A stretch of DNA of 64,000 bases from Cellulomonas avistercoris. Lineage in GTDB: Bacteria; Actinomycetota; Actinomycetes; Actinomycetales; Cellulomonadaceae. The notes beneath the pieces were generated by a model. The model did no database searches, had not been told where the DNA came from, and saw only the letters and a program-made list of their open reading frames with translations. Of this stretch, positions 25,751 to 35,804 are shown in pieces. The stretch covers positions 196,799-260,798 of the forward strand of contig NZ_JACSQV010000002.1 in the NCBI RefSeq assembly GCF_014836445.1, read 5' to 3'. Each line of letters starts with the position of its first letter. Within the stretch, counting starts at the first letter, position 1. A program made the translations under genes and the position numbers.

Positions 25751-26707
25751 GTGCCACCCCGCCACGTCCTGCTCGCCGTGCTCGTCGCCGTCACGTGGGG
25801 CCTGAACTTCCCCGCGATCCACCTCTCGCTCCAGCAGTTCCCGCCGTTCTTCCTGGTCGCGCTGCGCTTCGCGGTCGTCGCCGTGCCGACGCTGCTGCTC
25901 GTGCCCCGCCCGCGCGTCGCGTGGCGCTGGCTGCTGGGCTACGGCGCGGGGTTCGGCGTGCTGCAGTTCGTCTTCCTCTACCTCGCGATGGACAACGGCA
26001 TGCCGACGGGCCTGGCCTCGCTCGTGCTGCAGTCGTCCGCGCCGTTCACGGTGCTGCTCGCCGCCGTGCTGCTGCGGGAGCGCCTCACGGTGCGCCAGGG
26101 CCTCGGCGTCGCGATCGCCGTCGTGGGGCTCGGCGGGATCGCCGTGCACCGTGCCGGGCTCGACGGGGGCGCGGCGCTGCTGCCCGTCCTCCTGACGCTC
26201 TGCGGCGGGCTCGGCTGGGCGTTCGGCAACCTGTGCAACCGCCAGGCCCAGGCCGACTCGCCCTTCCGGCTCATGATGTGGATGACGGTGGTCCCTCCTG
26301 TGCCGATGCTGGTGCTGTCGCTGCTGGTCGAGGGGCCGGCGACGATCGCCGCGTCGTTCGACGGCCTGACCACGCCCACCGGCCTGGCCGCGCTCGGCGG
26401 TCTCGCGTTCACCGTGCTCGTCGCGACCGTCGTCGGGACGGGGCTGTGGACGTGGCTCATGGCGCACCACTCGTCGAGCGTGGTGGCGCCGTTCTCGATG
26501 CTGGTCCCGGTCGTCGGCATCGGCTCGTCGTGGCTGTTCCTGCACGAGCCGACGCGGCCCGCCGAGCTGGCGCTGGGCACGCTCGTGGTCGGGGGCGTCC
26601 TGCTGGGCAGCACGGGTCGACGCACCCCGCGCGGGCCGTCGCCCACGTCCCCTGCCGAGCACCCCGCCGCCGACCCGGCCGCGACGGGTGCCGCGGAGCG
26701 CGCCTGA
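25751..26707 (+). CDS. EamA-family transporter (drug/metabolite exporter)
   Basis: A 318-residue inner-membrane protein with ten predicted helices as two EamA repeats (residues 5-130 and 145-280) and a Pro/Ala-rich cytoplasmic tail. WGLNFPAI at the start and VLQSSAPFTVLLAAVLLRERL at the end of repeat one are typical. Members export amino acids or metabolites; the substrate here is unknown. GTG 25751 is the best start; longer readings have no membrane-protein character. It converges on ispF with a 27-nt gap. Confidence 0.88.
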   Translation: MPPRHVLLAVLVAVTWGLNFPAIHLSLQQFPPFFLVALRFAVVAVPTLLLVPRPRVAWRWLLGYGAGFGVLQFVFLYLAMDNGMPTGLASLVLQSSAPFTVLLAAVLLRERLTVRQGLGVAIAVVGLGGIAVHRAGLDGGAALLPVLLTLCGGLGWAFGNLCNRQAQADSPFRLMMWMTVVPPVPMLVLSLLVEGPATIAASFDGLTTPTGLAALGGLAFTVLVATVVGTGLWTWLMAHHSSSVVAPFSMLVPVVGIGSSWLFLHEPTRPAELALGTLVVGGVLLGSTGRRTPRGPSPTSPAEHPAADPAATGAAERA

Positions 26708-26734
26708 CCGGCGGTTCCCCCGCGATGTCGACCC

Positions 26735-27223
26735 TCAGACCTCGTCGAGCGTGATCAGGGCCGTCGCGATGGCCGCGACCCCTTGGCCCCGGCCGGTCAG
26801 CCCGAGGCCGTCCGTCGTCGTCGCACCGACCGTCACCGTCGCACCGCACGCCATCGACAGGACCGCCTGCGCCTCGATGCGCCGCGGGCCCAGCTTGGGA
26901 CGGTTGCCGACGACCTGCACCGCGATGTTGCCGATCGTGAACCCCGCGGCCCGCACCCGGCGCGCGGCCTCGGCCAGGAGCGCCGCCCCCGACGCACCCG
27001 CCCACCGCGGGTCGTCGGTGCCGAACTGCAGGCCCAGGTCGCCGAGTCCCGCCGCGGACAGCAGGGCGTCGGCCGCGGCGTGCGCGGCGACGTCCGCGTC
27101 CGAGTGGCCCGCGAGCGGGCGCTCGCCCGGCCACTCCAGGCCCGCGAGGTGCAGCACCGCGTCCGGGGCCGGGTCGGGGTCGTAGGAGTGCACGTCGATG
27201 CCGATCCCGGTCCGCAGGTTCAT
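26735..27223 (-). CDS. ispF: 2-C-methyl-D-erythritol 2,4-cyclodiphosphate synthase
   Basis: Fifth enzyme of the MEP isoprenoid pathway, a trimeric metal enzyme. The 162-residue protein is the standard length. GIGIDVHSY gives the Asp and His metal ligands, [11 protein letters not shown] the substrate/metal loop, and the C-terminal [17 protein letters not shown] is typical. It overlaps the end of ispD by 4 nt, making a coupled ispD-ispF pair. Confidence 0.97.
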   Translation of the reverse strand: MNLRTGIGIDVHSYDPDPAPDAVLHLAGLEWPGERPLAGHSDADVAAHAAADALLSAAGLGDLGLQFGTDDPRWAGASGAALLAEAARRVRAAGFTIGNIAVQVVGNRPKLGPRRIEAQAVLSMACGATVTVGATTTDGLGLTGRGQGVAAIATALITLDEV

Positions 27224-27957
27224 GCCAGGGCTCCCGCCGTCAGGGCCTGGGCGACCAGCAGGTCGCGGGCCGTGGTCACCTTGGCGGCGCGCTCGTCGCC
27301 GGGGACCACCCAGACCGGCACGCCGTCCGCCTCCACGAGCCCCGCGTCGTCCGACGCCGCCGTCTCCTCGTGCGCGCCCCGGCCCGAGCCCACCGCGTGC
27401 GCACGCTCGAGCACCTCGCGGTCGAAGCCCTGCGGGGTCTGGACCGCGACGAGGTCGGACCGTGGCACCGTCTCGAGCACCGGTCGTCCGGTGCCGTCGC
27501 CCGGGCCCACGCGCTTGACGGTGTCGACCACGGGCAGCCCCGGCACCACCGCGGGGTGGCCCGCGCGCACCGCGTCCACGACGCGCGCGACGAGCTCCAC
27601 CGGGGCGAACGGACGAGCGGCGTCGTGCACGAGGACGACGTCGACCTCGTCCACCAGCTCCGCGAGCCCCGCGGCGACGGACTCCTGGCGGGTGCGTCCC
27701 CCGCCGACGACGTCGAGGCGGACGTCCGCCGCCTCCACGACGTCCGCGAGCAGCACGGCGACCTCGTCGAGGTGCGCGGCGGGCGCGGTGACGACGAGCT
27801 GGCTGACGGCGGACCCGTCCGACGCCCGCGCGGCCAGCAGGGCACGCGCGGCGTGGACCACGAGCGGCTCGCCCGCGACCGGGACGACGGCCTTGGGGAG
27901 CTGCAGGCCGAGGCGCGAACCGCTCCCGGCGGCGGTGAGGACAGCGGCGATCGTCAT
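27220..27957 (-). CDS. ispD: 2-C-methyl-D-erythritol 4-phosphate cytidylyltransferase
   Basis: Third enzyme of the MEP pathway. A 245-residue nucleotidyltransferase with the CTP loop [38 protein letters not shown] and TVKRV. Some Ala-rich insertions make it slightly longer than E. coli IspD. ATG 27957 is used; a CACGAT box 6 nt upstream might allow leaderless starts. Confidence 0.95.
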   Translation of the reverse strand: MTIAAVLTAAGSGSRLGLQLPKAVVPVAGEPLVVHAARALLAARASDGSAVSQLVVTAPAAHLDEVAVLLADVVEAADVRLDVVGGGRTRQESVAAGLAELVDEVDVVLVHDAARPFAPVELVARVVDAVRAGHPAVVPGLPVVDTVKRVGPGDGTGRPVLETVPRSDLVAVQTPQGFDREVLERAHAVGSGRGAHEETAASDDAGLVEADGVPVWVVPGDERAAKVTTARDLLVAQALTAGALA

Positions 27958-28006
27958 GTGCGCATCGTGCACCGTGGTGGCTCCCGGACGCTCCCCCGAC
28001 ACAGCA

Positions 28007-28036
28007 GACGGCCCGGGCGGCTGGGCCCGGGCCGTC
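28007..28036 (-). terminator. Terminator after carD
   Basis: A 12-bp perfect GC-rich stem (28007-28018 with 28025-28036) and a 6-nt loop, just past the carD stop on the minus strand. It separates carD from ispD. Confidence 0.75.
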
Positions 28037-28045
28037 GTGCGTGGA

Positions 28046-28528
28046 TCAGGACGCGAGGACCTCGTCGAGGATGGCCTCGGCCTTGTCCTCCTCGGTCTTC
28101 TCGGCGAGCGCGAGCTCCGAGACGAGGATCTGACGGGCCTTGGCGAGCATGCGCTTCTCCCCGGCCGACAGGCCGCGGTCGGCGTCACGGCGCGACAGGT
28201 CGCGCACGACCTCCGCCACCTTGATGACGTCGCCCGACTGCAGCTTCTCGAGGTTGGCCTTGTAGCGTCGCGACCAGTTGGTCGGCTCCTCGGTGTACGG
28301 GGCGCGCAGCACCTCGAACACGCGGTCGAGGCCCTCCTGGCCGACGACGTCGCGGACACCGACCAGATCGACGTTCTCCGCCGGCACCTCGATCGTCAGG
28401 TCACCGTGGGCGACCTTGAGCTTGAGGTAGAGCTTCTCCTCGCCCCGGATGGTCCGGCTCTTGATCTCTTCGATCTTGGCTGCACCGTGGTGCGGGTAGA
28501 CGACGGTCTCCCCAACAGTGAAAGTCAT
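28046..28528 (-). CDS. carD: CarD-family RNA-polymerase-binding regulator
   Basis: A 160-residue essential-type actinobacterial factor that binds the RNA polymerase beta subunit and stabilises open complexes, notably at rRNA promoters. The N-terminal RNAP-interaction domain (residues 1-60, [14 protein letters not shown]) and the helical DNA-binding C-terminus with the conserved Trp in [16 protein letters not shown] are complete. ATG 28528 follows AAAGGGG. TACCAT at 28557-28562 might be the -10. Confidence 0.96.
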   Translation of the reverse strand: MTFTVGETVVYPHHGAAKIEEIKSRTIRGEEKLYLKLKVAHGDLTIEVPAENVDLVGVRDVVGQEGLDRVFEVLRAPYTEEPTNWSRRYKANLEKLQSGDVIKVAEVVRDLSRRDADRGLSAGEKRMLAKARQILVSELALAEKTEEDKAEAILDEVLAS

Positions 28529-28838
28529 CTGTCGGTGTCCCCTTTCGCAGACGTGTATGGTATCACGCCCGGCTCCTGTGGAATCCGGTCGTCCAGGAGC
28601 GTCCGCGCTGGTCAGCGCCCGGTCGACAGGCGAACGACGCCCCGGCGACGCGCCGCCGACGTGCCCTGCGGCCGGGCGCGGGCCGCCCCGTGCAAGGGAC
28701 CGAGGTCCCGTCGGGTCCCTCGACGGTAGGCTGACCTGCGACTCCCCCTGCGTCGGGTCCGCACCGTCGGACCGGGTGCAGAGGCAGCGCCCCACCCGCA
28801 CCCGCCGCCTCCGCGCGCGAGACCAGCAGGAGCCCCTC
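28529..28838. other. Divergent intergenic region carD / lipoprotein gene
   Basis: The 310 nt hold no supported gene. Visible elements are a weak minus-strand TACCAT box for carD and a plus-strand TAGGCT box (28727-28732) that would give the lipoprotein gene a leader of about 100 nt. No riboswitch or repeat was recognised. Confidence 0.5.
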
Positions 28839-29423
28839 GTGACCCGCCTCCGTCCCCGTTCCGTCCGGACCGCCGCAGCCGGCCTGGTCGCCGCCGCCGC
28901 GCTGACGGTGGCGGGCTGCTCGGCCACCAACCCGATCACGACGACCTGGGACTACGCGGCCTCGGACGGTGCGGGCAGCGCCGTGGGCGAGGTCCGGGTG
29001 CTCAACATGGTGGTCGTCTCCGCCGCCGAGGGCGCCCCGGGGGTCCTCACCGGTGCGCTGGCCAACGGCTCGTCTGACGACGAGGACGTGACGCTCACCG
29101 TCGGCGACGCCGAGCCGGTGCGCGTGCAGGTCGGCGCCCGCCAGACGGTGCTGCTGGGCGTCAGCGACGCTCCCCCGCGCTACACGACGCAGGACGTGCC
29201 CGTCGCCGCCGTGGACACGCGCCCCGGCGGGCTCACGCAGCTCAAGGTGACGACGTCGAGCGGCGGCACGGTCGAGTTCGCCATCCCGGTCCTCGACGGT
29301 GCGCAGCCGCAGTACGAGGCCCTGCTCGAGTCGATCACCGGGGGCCCGACCGCGACGCCGACCGACGACGCCACGCGCGACGCCTCCGAGCCGCAGCAGC
29401 AGGAGCAGGAGCAGGGCGAGTAG
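28839..29423 (+). CDS. Lipoprotein of unknown function
   Basis: A 194-residue protein with a lipoprotein signal (hydrophobic residues 12-27, lipobox VAGC) and a beta-rich extracellular domain resembling the copper-chaperone-like or DUF461-type lipoproteins of actinobacteria. It ends in a Gln/Glu-rich tail. There are no clear His/Met metal sites, so the function is open. GTG 28839 follows AGGAG. A bidirectional hairpin terminator separates it from pstB. Confidence 0.82.
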   Translation: MTRLRPRSVRTAAAGLVAAAALTVAGCSATNPITTTWDYAASDGAGSAVGEVRVLNMVVVSAAEGAPGVLTGALANGSSDDEDVTLTVGDAEPVRVQVGARQTVLLGVSDAPPRYTTQDVPVAAVDTRPGGLTQLKVTTSSGGTVEFAIPVLDGAQPQYEALLESITGGPTATPTDDATRDASEPQQQEQEQGE

Positions 29424-29445
29424 CACCCGCCCGTCCCACCGCCGC

Positions 29446-29491
29446 ACGCACGAGGGGCCGACCACCGTCCGGTGGTCGGCCCCTCGTGCGT
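29446..29491. terminator. Bidirectional terminator, lipoprotein gene / pstB
   Basis: A perfect 21-bp stem (29446-29466 with 29471-29491) and 4-nt loop lie between two convergent genes, so it can end transcripts from both sides. Confidence 0.9.
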
Positions 29492-29510
29492 CGCGGCGGT
29501 CGCGCCGGCG

Positions 29511-30290
29511 TCAGCCGAAGCGGCCCGAGATGTAGTCCTCCGTGGCCTGCTCGCGCGGCGAGGAGAACATCGTCGAGGTGTCGTCCATCTCGATGAGCCG
29601 GCCCGGCTTGCCGGTGCCCGCGATGTTGAAGAACCCGGTGCGGTCCGACACGCGCGCGGCCTGCTGCATGTTGTGGGTGACGATGACGATCGTGTACTGC
29701 GACTTCAGCTCGGCGATGAGGTCCTCGATCGCGAGCGTCGAGATCGGGTCGAGCGCCGAGCAGGGCTCGTCCATGAGCAGCACCTGCGGCTTCACGGCGA
29801 TCGCGCGCGCGATGCACAGGCGCTGCTGCTGACCCCCCGACAGGCTCGAGCCGGGGCGCGCGAGGCGGTCCTTGACCTCGTTCCACAGGTTCGCTCCCCG
29901 CAGCGACTGCTCGACGAGGTCCTGCTGGTCGCCCTTCGACATGCGCCGGTTGTTGAGCCGCACACCCGCGAGCACGTTGTCCGCGATCGACATCGTCGGG
30001 AAGGGGTTGGGCCGCTGGAAGACCATGCCGACGAGGCGACGCACCGTGACGGGGTCGACGTCCGCGCCGTACAGGTCCTGGCCGTCCATGAGCGCCTTGC
30101 CCTGCACGCGCGCGCCGGGGATGACCTCGTGCATGCGGTTCAGGGTGCGCAGGAACGTGGACTTGCCGCAGCCCGACGGGCCGATGAGCGCGGTCGCCTG
30201 CCGCGCCTCGATGGTCATGTTCACGCCCTGCACGGCGAGGAAGTCGCCGTAGTAGACGTCGAGGTCCGAGACGTCGATCCGATTGGACAT
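29511..30290 (-). CDS. pstB: Phosphate ABC transporter ATP-binding protein
   Basis: A 259-residue ATPase that drives high-affinity phosphate uptake by PstSCA. It has Walker [10 protein letters not shown], the PstB-specific [16 protein letters not shown], signature [14 protein letters not shown], Walker [14 protein letters not shown] and the H-loop [10 protein letters not shown] 30290 is chosen; longer readings run into pstA in another frame. Last gene of pstSCAB, 32 nt after pstA. Confidence 0.97.
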   Translation of the reverse strand: MSNRIDVSDLDVYYGDFLAVQGVNMTIEARQATALIGPSGCGKSTFLRTLNRMHEVIPGARVQGKALMDGQDLYGADVDPVTVRRLVGMVFQRPNPFPTMSIADNVLAGVRLNNRRMSKGDQQDLVEQSLRGANLWNEVKDRLARPGSSLSGGQQQRLCIARAIAVKPQVLLMDEPCSALDPISTLAIEDLIAELKSQYTIVIVTHNMQQAARVSDRTGFFNIAGTGKPGRLIEMDDTSTMFSSPREQATEDYISGRFG

Positions 30291-30322
30291 GGGGGTCCTT
30301 CCTGGGGTCGGTGCGGCCCGCG

Positions 30323-31387
30323 TCAGCGGGCGCCCTTCGGGGCGAACCAGCGGCTGACGAGCCGGGCCACGAGGTTGAGGAGCATGACGAGCAGGATGAG
30401 CGTGAGGGCCGCGGCCCACGCGCGGTCGATCCCCGTCCCGCCCTGCTCGTACTGGCGGTACGCGAACACGGGCAGCGTCGCCATGCGCCCGTCGAACAGG
30501 TCGGTGTTGGTCTGGGTGACGAGCCCGACCGTGAGCAGCAGCGGCGCGGTCTCGCCGATGACGCGCGCGACCGCGAGCATGACGCCCGTGACGATGCCCG
30601 CCGCGGACGTGCGCAGGACGACCTTGACGATCGTCAGCCACTTCGGCACACCCAGCGCGTACGACGCCTCGCGCAGCTCGTTCGGCACGAGCCGCAGCAT
30701 CTCCTCGACCGAGCGGATGACGACGGGCGTCATGAGCAGGGCCAGCGCGACGGCGCCCATGATCCCCGCGCGGTACGCCGGGCCCATGATCAGCGTGAAC
30801 AGCGCGAACGCGAACAGGCCCGCGACGATCGACGGGATGCCCGTCATGACGTCGACGAGCAGCGTGATGCCCCGCGCGAGCGGGCCGCGGCCGTACTCGA
30901 CCAGGTAGATCGCGGTCAGCAGGCCGACCGGCACCGAGATGAGCGCGGCGGCGAGCGTGACCAGGAGCGTCCCGACGAGCGCGTGCGCGATGCCGCCCGA
31001 CGTCATCTCCCCGAAGACGCCGACCATGTCGGTCGTCAGGAAGGCCCACCCGAACGACGACGCGCCGCGCGTGACGACGAGCAGGACGAGCGAGACCAGC
31101 GGCACGAGGGCCAGCAGGAACGCGCCGGTGACGAGGGTCGTCGCGAGACGGTCGGCCGCGCGCCGCGGCCCCTCGACGACGCGCGAGGTGATGCTCGACG
31201 ACAGCACGAAGAGCACGGCGCCGAGCACGACGACGCCCGCCGTCGAGACCGCCCCGAGCGCGAGCAGCACCAGCAGCGCCGCGGCGAGCGCGCCGGCCGC
31301 GAAGGCCCACGGGCTCCACGACGGCAGGCGGCGGTACGCGTCGTCGGTCAGCAGCCCCGCGGGAGCGGTGGTGGCGTCAGCGGCCAT
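30323..31387 (-). CDS. pstA: Phosphate ABC transporter permease PstA
   Basis: A 354-residue permease. Two extra N-terminal helices (about residues 25-65) precede the conserved six-helix core with the BPD motif [21 protein letters not shown] near the C-terminal third. ATG 31387 overlaps the pstC stop by one nucleotide, giving translational coupling. Confidence 0.95.
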   Translation of the reverse strand: MAADATTAPAGLLTDDAYRRLPSWSPWAFAAGALAAALLVLLALGAVSTAGVVVLGAVLFVLSSSITSRVVEGPRRAADRLATTLVTGAFLLALVPLVSLVLLVVTRGASSFGWAFLTTDMVGVFGEMTSGGIAHALVGTLLVTLAAALISVPVGLLTAIYLVEYGRGPLARGITLLVDVMTGIPSIVAGLFAFALFTLIMGPAYRAGIMGAVALALLMTPVVIRSVEEMLRLVPNELREASYALGVPKWLTIVKVVLRTSAAGIVTGVMLAVARVIGETAPLLLTVGLVTQTNTDLFDGRMATLPVFAYRQYEQGGTGIDRAWAAALTLILLVMLLNLVARLVSRWFAPKGAR

Positions 31388-32400
31388 CAGTTGGCTCCCG
31401 AGAACTCGGCGCGGCGCGCGATGACCCAGCGCGCGGCGAAGTTGACCACGAACGTGATGACGAACAGCGCCAGGCCCGTGGCGATCAGCGCGCTGACGCT
31501 CAGGCCGCTCGCCTCGGGGAACTTCGAGGCGATGTTCGCGGCGATGGTCTGCTGCTGACCGGGCTTGAGCAGGAAGAACGAGAAGAGGAACCCGGGCGAG
31601 ATGACCATGAGCACGGCCATCGTCTCGCCCAGCGCCCGCCCCAGCCCGAGCATCGAGGCGCTGATGACGCCCGAGCGGCCGAACGGCAGGACGGCCTGAC
31701 GGACCATCTCCCAGCGGGTCGCGCCGAGCGCGAGCGAGGCCTCCTCGTGCAGGCGCGGGGTCTGCAGGAAGACCTCGCGCGAGACCGCGGTGATGATCGG
31801 CAGGATCATCACGGCCAGCACCACGGAGGCCGACATGATGTTCTTGGCCGGCGCCTGGTAGTCCGCGAACAGCGGGATGAACCCGAGGTTCGACGACAGC
31901 CACGCGAACACCGGGTCCAGCCGCCCGATGAGCCACAGCGCGCCCCACAGCCCGTAGACGACCGACGGGATGGCCGCCAGCAGGTCGATCAGGTAGCCCA
32001 GGCCCTGCGCGAGCCGGCGCGGTGCGTAGTGCGAGATGAACAGCGCGATGCCGATCGACACGGGCACCGCCAGCAGGAGCGCCAGGAGGGACGCCAGGAG
32101 CGTCCCGAAGATGAGCGGCCCGACGTACTCGGCGACGGAGCCGCCGTTGAACCACGAGATGGCCTCGAGCTCCTCGCGGGACGCGGTCAGCGCCGGCCAC
32201 GCGCGCAGCACGAGGAAGACCGCGACCGCCGCGAGCGTCACGAGGATGAGCACGCCCGCGCCGGTCGACAGGGCACCGAAGACGCGGCCCGCCAGCCGCC
32301 CGGTGGAGGCCGCGCGCGCGGCGGCGCCGGCCGTGTCGCCGGCGTCGGACGAGGGACGCGGGGCGGCGCCTCGCGGGGGTGGGGTGGTGGTGACAGCCAC
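31387..32400 (-). CDS. pstC: Phosphate ABC transporter permease PstC
   Basis: A 337-residue six-helix permease. The Pro/Ala-rich cytoplasmic N-terminus (1-45) is followed by membrane helices, ISWFNGG and AAIPSVVYGLWG, with the EAA-like motif HEEASLALGATRWEMVRQAVL. GTG 32400 has GGAG at 6 nt. It is 104 nt downstream of pstS. Confidence 0.95.
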   Translation of the reverse strand: MAVTTTPPPRGAAPRPSSDAGDTAGAAARAASTGRLAGRVFGALSTGAGVLILVTLAAVAVFLVLRAWPALTASREELEAISWFNGGSVAEYVGPLIFGTLLASLLALLLAVPVSIGIALFISHYAPRRLAQGLGYLIDLLAAIPSVVYGLWGALWLIGRLDPVFAWLSSNLGFIPLFADYQAPAKNIMSASVVLAVMILPIITAVSREVFLQTPRLHEEASLALGATRWEMVRQAVLPFGRSGVISASMLGLGRALGETMAVLMVISPGFLFSFFLLKPGQQQTIAANIASKFPEASGLSVSALIATGLALFVITFVVNFAARWVIARRAEFSGAN

Positions 32401-32504
32401 TGCTGCTCCGTCGGTCGGGGAGGGTGGGGGCGCCGCGCGAGCCGTCCCGGGGTGGGCGTCGTGCCCGTCCCGGGACGGCCCGGCGTGGTGCGGTCGTGAG
32501 GTCG

Positions 32505-33629
32505 TCAGGCCGCCGTGATCGAGTCGATCGCCGCCTGGACCTCGGTGCGCAGGTCGTCGGAGATGGGCGCCGAGCCCGCGACGCCCGGGTCGGCGGCGCG
32601 GTCCTGGCCCGCGGCGCTCGCCACGTACGTGAGGTACGCCTTGACGTTGTCCGCGTCCGCCGCGTCGGCGTACGTGGAGCACGCGATCGAGTACGAGATG
32701 AGGACCAGCGGGTAGGCGCCGGCCTCGGTCGTGGTGCGGTCCAGCTCGACCACGAGGCGCTTGTCCGTCGCGCCCTCGGCACGCGGGGACGCGTCGACGA
32801 CCTTCGCGGCCGCCTCCGCCGAGAACGGCACGTACTCCTCGCCGACCTTCAGCGCGACCGTGCCCAGGTCACCCGCGCGGGACGCGTCGGCGTAGCCGAT
32901 CGCACCCTTCGCGCCCGAGACCGTGTCGATGACGCCCTGCGTGCCCTGGCCCGACTGCCCGCCGGACAGCGGCCAGTCGCCCGAGGCCTCGTGCGGCCAC
33001 GCGCCGTCCGAGGCGGCCTCGAGGTACTCGGTGAAGTTCTCCGTGGTGCCCGACTCGTCGGAGCGGTTCACGGGGATGATGCCGGTCGACGGCAGCGTCA
33101 CGTCGGGGTTCTCGGCGGCGATCGCCGCGTCGTCCCACGTCGTGATCTCGCGGTTGAAGATCTTCGCGATGGTGGCCGCCGAGAGCTGCAGGTGCTCGGT
33201 GTCCACGTCGGGGAGGTTGTAGACGACCGCGATGGGGCTGATGTACAGCGGCAGCTCGAGCGCCTCGCCGCCCTCGCAGCGCTCGGTCGCGGCCTCGAGC
33301 TCGTCGTCCTTCAGCGCCGCGTCGGACCCGGCGAACTGCACGGCACCGGCGAGGAACTGCTCGCGCCCGCCGCCCGAGCCGACCGCGTCGTAGCTGACCG
33401 CCACGTCGGGGTACGTGTCGTTGAACCCGGCGATCCAGCCGGCGACGGCCTTCTCCTGCGAGGACGCACCGGCACCGGCGAGCGAGCCGCTCAGCTCGGC
33501 GGGGGCGTCGCCTGCACCCGACGTCGCGCCCGGCTCGGCCGAGGAGCCCGAGCTGCACGCGGCGAGCGTCAGCGCCAGCGCACCGGTGAGGGCGACGGCA
33601 CCGAAACGGCTGTGGGGGGTGAGCTTCAC
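32505..33629 (-). CDS. pstS: Phosphate-binding lipoprotein PstS
   Basis: A 374-residue periplasmic-type phosphate receptor anchored by lipid. Lipobox LAAC (near residue 25), GAGASSQEKAVAGW, VSYDAVGSGGGREQF and VNRSDESGTTENFTEYL are the phosphate-contact segments. GTG 33629 has AGGACGGG; a TTG six codons upstream is less likely. A PHO box of three good 11-nt units lies 66-109 nt upstream. Confidence 0.96.
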   Translation of the reverse strand: MKLTPHSRFGAVALTGALALTLAACSSGSSAEPGATSGAGDAPAELSGSLAGAGASSQEKAVAGWIAGFNDTYPDVAVSYDAVGSGGGREQFLAGAVQFAGSDAALKDDELEAATERCEGGEALELPLYISPIAVVYNLPDVDTEHLQLSAATIAKIFNREITTWDDAAIAAENPDVTLPSTGIIPVNRSDESGTTENFTEYLEAASDGAWPHEASGDWPLSGGQSGQGTQGVIDTVSGAKGAIGYADASRAGDLGTVALKVGEEYVPFSAEAAAKVVDASPRAEGATDKRLVVELDRTTTEAGAYPLVLISYSIACSTYADAADADNVKAYLTYVASAAGQDRAADPGVAGSAPISDDLRTEVQAAIDSITAA

Positions 33630-33694
33630 TGTGTCCCGTCCTGTCAACGTCTGCGCGCACCGGTCGGTGCGCGGCCGACGCCGACGCTAGGTGG

Positions 33695-33738
33695 GGCAGG
33701 TGACCGCTCCGACGGCTCCGGGTGAACCCCGGGTGAAC
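33695..33738 (-). promoter_or_regulatory. PHO box upstream of pstS
   Basis: On the minus strand four 11-nt units read GTTCACCCGGG, GTTCACCCGGA, GCCGTCGGAGC and GGTCACCTGCC. Units 1, 2 and 4 fit the Streptomyces PhoP direct-repeat consensus G(G/T)TCAYYYR(G/C)G at 11, 10 and 10 of 11 positions. Spacing and orientation match activation of pstS by a phosphorylated response regulator. Confidence 0.85.
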
Positions 33739-33761
33739 GCTCGTCGACCGTCTCGCGTGCG

Positions 33762-34466
33762 CTACTCCGGGCCGTCCGACAGCTTGTACCCGAGCCCCCG
33801 CACGGTCGTCAGCAGTGTCGGCGCGGACGGGTCCCGCTCGATCTTGGCCCGGATGCGCTTGACGTGGACGTCCAGGGTCTTGGTGTCGCCCACGTAGTCC
33901 GAGCCCCACACGCGGTCGATGAGCTGCCCGCGCGTCAGCACCCGGTCGGGGTTGCGCAGCAGCATCTCGAGCAGCTCGAACTCCTTGAGCGGGAACGGCA
34001 CCAGCTCGCCGTGCACGTGCACCGTGTGCCGGTCGACGTCCATCCGGACGCCGTCGACCTCCAGGACCGTGTCGCCGTCGTCCTCGCCGACCGCGCGGGT
34101 GCCGGTGTCGCGGCGCCGCAGCACGGCCCGGATGCGCGCCAGGAGCTCGCGCGACGAGTAGGGCTTGGTCACGTAGTCGTCCGCACCGAGCTCGAGGCCC
34201 ACGACCTTGTCGATCTCGTCGTCCTTCGCGGTCAGCATGATCACCGGCACGTCGGACTCCAGGCGCAGCCGCCGGCACACCTCGGTGCCGGGCAGGCCGG
34301 GCAGCATGAGGTCGAGGAGCACGAGGTCCGCACCGTGCTCGGCGAACTGCTCCAGCGCCTGCGGACCCGTCGCCGCCGTGACGACCTCGTAGCCCTCCCG
34401 GCCGAGCTGGTAGGACAGCGGGTCGCGGTAGGACTCCTCGTCCTCGACGAGAAGGATGCGGGTCAC
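33762..34466 (-). CDS. regX3: Phosphate-type response regulator (RegX3/PhoP-like, OmpR family)
   Basis: A 234-residue OmpR/PhoB regulator. The receiver has VEDEE, phospho-acceptor Asp52 in LLDLMLPG, Thr79 in MLTA and Lys101 in VTKPYSS. The C-terminal winged helix (about 140-230) includes LKEFELLEMLLRN and VHVKRIRAKIE. GTG 34466 has AGGAG and overlaps the kinase stop by 4 nt (GTGA). It lies between pstS and phoU, so it should act on the two PHO boxes. Confidence 0.92.
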   Translation of the reverse strand: MTRILLVEDEESYRDPLSYQLGREGYEVVTAATGPQALEQFAEHGADLVLLDLMLPGLPGTEVCRRLRLESDVPVIMLTAKDDEIDKVVGLELGADDYVTKPYSSRELLARIRAVLRRRDTGTRAVGEDDGDTVLEVDGVRMDVDRHTVHVHGELVPFPLKEFELLEMLLRNPDRVLTRGQLIDRVWGSDYVGDTKTLDVHVKRIRAKIERDPSAPTLLTTVRGLGYKLSDGPE

Positions 34467-35731
34467 GTGCTGCTCCTGGTGGGGGTCGTGGGCGCACCGG
34501 GCCGGGACGGCGAGGTGGAGGAGGTGCGGGCGTCGGCGGACGCGGCGGACGTGGCGGAGGTGGCGGAGGCGGCCGGTGCGTCCGGCGCGTCGGGCGCCGC
34601 CGCGGGCGTCGCGACGGGCAGGCGCAGGGTGAACGTGGACCCGCGACCCGGCTGCGACCACACCGACACGTCGCCGCCGTGGTCGGCGGCGACGTGCTTG
34701 ACGATCGACAGCCCCAGCCCGGTGCCGCCCGTGTCCCGCGAGCGTGCGGGGTCGACGCGGTAGAACCGCTCGAAGACGCGCTCCTGGTCCGCGGCGTCGA
34801 TCCCCACGCCCTCGTCGACCACCGCGATCTCCACCAGGTCGCCCCGGCGGCGGACGCCGACGTTGACCCGCGTGCCGTCGGGCGAGTACGCGACCGCGTT
34901 GTCGAGCAGGTTGCGCACGGCCGTGACCAGCAGGTTGCGGTCCCCGATGACGACGACGCCCGGGTCCCCGCCCGCCACGACGCGCACGGACTTGGCGTCG
35001 GCGGCGGTGCGCGCCCGGTCGACGGCCTCCTGCACCACGTCGTCGACAGCGACCTCCTCGGCGTCCTCGAGGGCGCCGGCGACCTGCAGGCGGGACAGCT
35101 CGATGATCTCGTGCACCAGCGCGGAGAGGCGCGCGGCCTCCGACCGCATCCGTGCGCTGAAGCGGCGCACGGCCTCCGGGTCGTCGGCGGCGTCCTGCAC
35201 CGTCTCCGCCAGCAGCGACAGCGCGCCCACGGGCGTCTTGAGCTCGTGCGACACGTTGACGACGAAGTCCCGGCGGACCGCCTCGAGGCGTCGCGCCTGC
35301 GTGAGGTCCTCGGCGAGCAGCAGCAGGTGGTCGGGCGTCACCTGCGCGACGCGCACCTGCAGCAGCAGGCGCGACGGGCCGACGGGCCCGCGCGGGACGT
35401 CGAGCTCCTCGTCGCGGATGACCCCGTCGCGGCGGACGTCGGCGACCATGTCGCGCATCGACGCGTGGACGAGCCGACCGTCGCGGACCACGCCCAGCGC
35501 GTGCGCGGGCGGGCTCGCGCGCACCACGCGGTCCTGCGCGTCGAGCACGACGGCGGCCGAGCGCAGCACCGCGAGCGTGCGCACCAGGCCGTCCTCGAGC
35601 TCGGGCTCGGGCTGCGGCGGCACGGTGTGCTGCTCGCGCTCGCTCCAGCGGAACGCCCCGATCGCGACCGCACCGACGAGCACGCCGATGAGTCCGGCGA
35701 CCAGGGGCGCCGCGTCCAGGATCCAGTCCAC
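34463..35731 (-). CDS. senX3: Phosphate-sensing histidine kinase (SenX3-like)
   Basis: A 422-residue kinase: a membrane helix (about residues 7-26), a PAS-like sensor region (50-145), HisKA with NVSHELKTPVG (His162), and HATPase with NLLDNAVAYSP, DEGVGI and GTGLGLSI. The C-terminus is an Ala/Pro/Ser-rich tail. GTG 35731 lies 7 nt after TAGTGT, whereas GTG 35740 has no upstream signal. It is coupled to regX3 and divergent from phoU, as in mycobacteria with pst genes close by. Confidence 0.9.
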   Translation of the reverse strand: MDWILDAAPLVAGLIGVLVGAVAIGAFRWSEREQHTVPPQPEPELEDGLVRTLAVLRSAAVVLDAQDRVVRASPPAHALGVVRDGRLVHASMRDMVADVRRDGVIRDEELDVPRGPVGPSRLLLQVRVAQVTPDHLLLLAEDLTQARRLEAVRRDFVVNVSHELKTPVGALSLLAETVQDAADDPEAVRRFSARMRSEAARLSALVHEIIELSRLQVAGALEDAEEVAVDDVVQEAVDRARTAADAKSVRVVAGGDPGVVVIGDRNLLVTAVRNLLDNAVAYSPDGTRVNVGVRRRGDLVEIAVVDEGVGIDAADQERVFERFYRVDPARSRDTGGTGLGLSIVKHVAADHGGDVSVWSQPGRGSTFTLRLPVATPAAAPDAPDAPAASATSATSAASADARTSSTSPSRPGAPTTPTRSST

Positions 35732-35738
35732 GACGTCC

Positions 35739-35744
35739 ACACTA
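35739..35744 (-). promoter_or_regulatory. -10 box TAGTGT of senX3 (leaderless)
   Basis: TAGTGT on the minus strand is 7 nt from GTG 35731, which suggests that the transcript starts at that codon and that the upstream GTG 35740 is not used. Confidence 0.45.
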
Positions 35745-35804
35745 GGCCGGGCCCTCGGGGGGCCCGCGCCCACGTCGGTCGCGGACGCCGAACGGCCGTC
35801 ACGT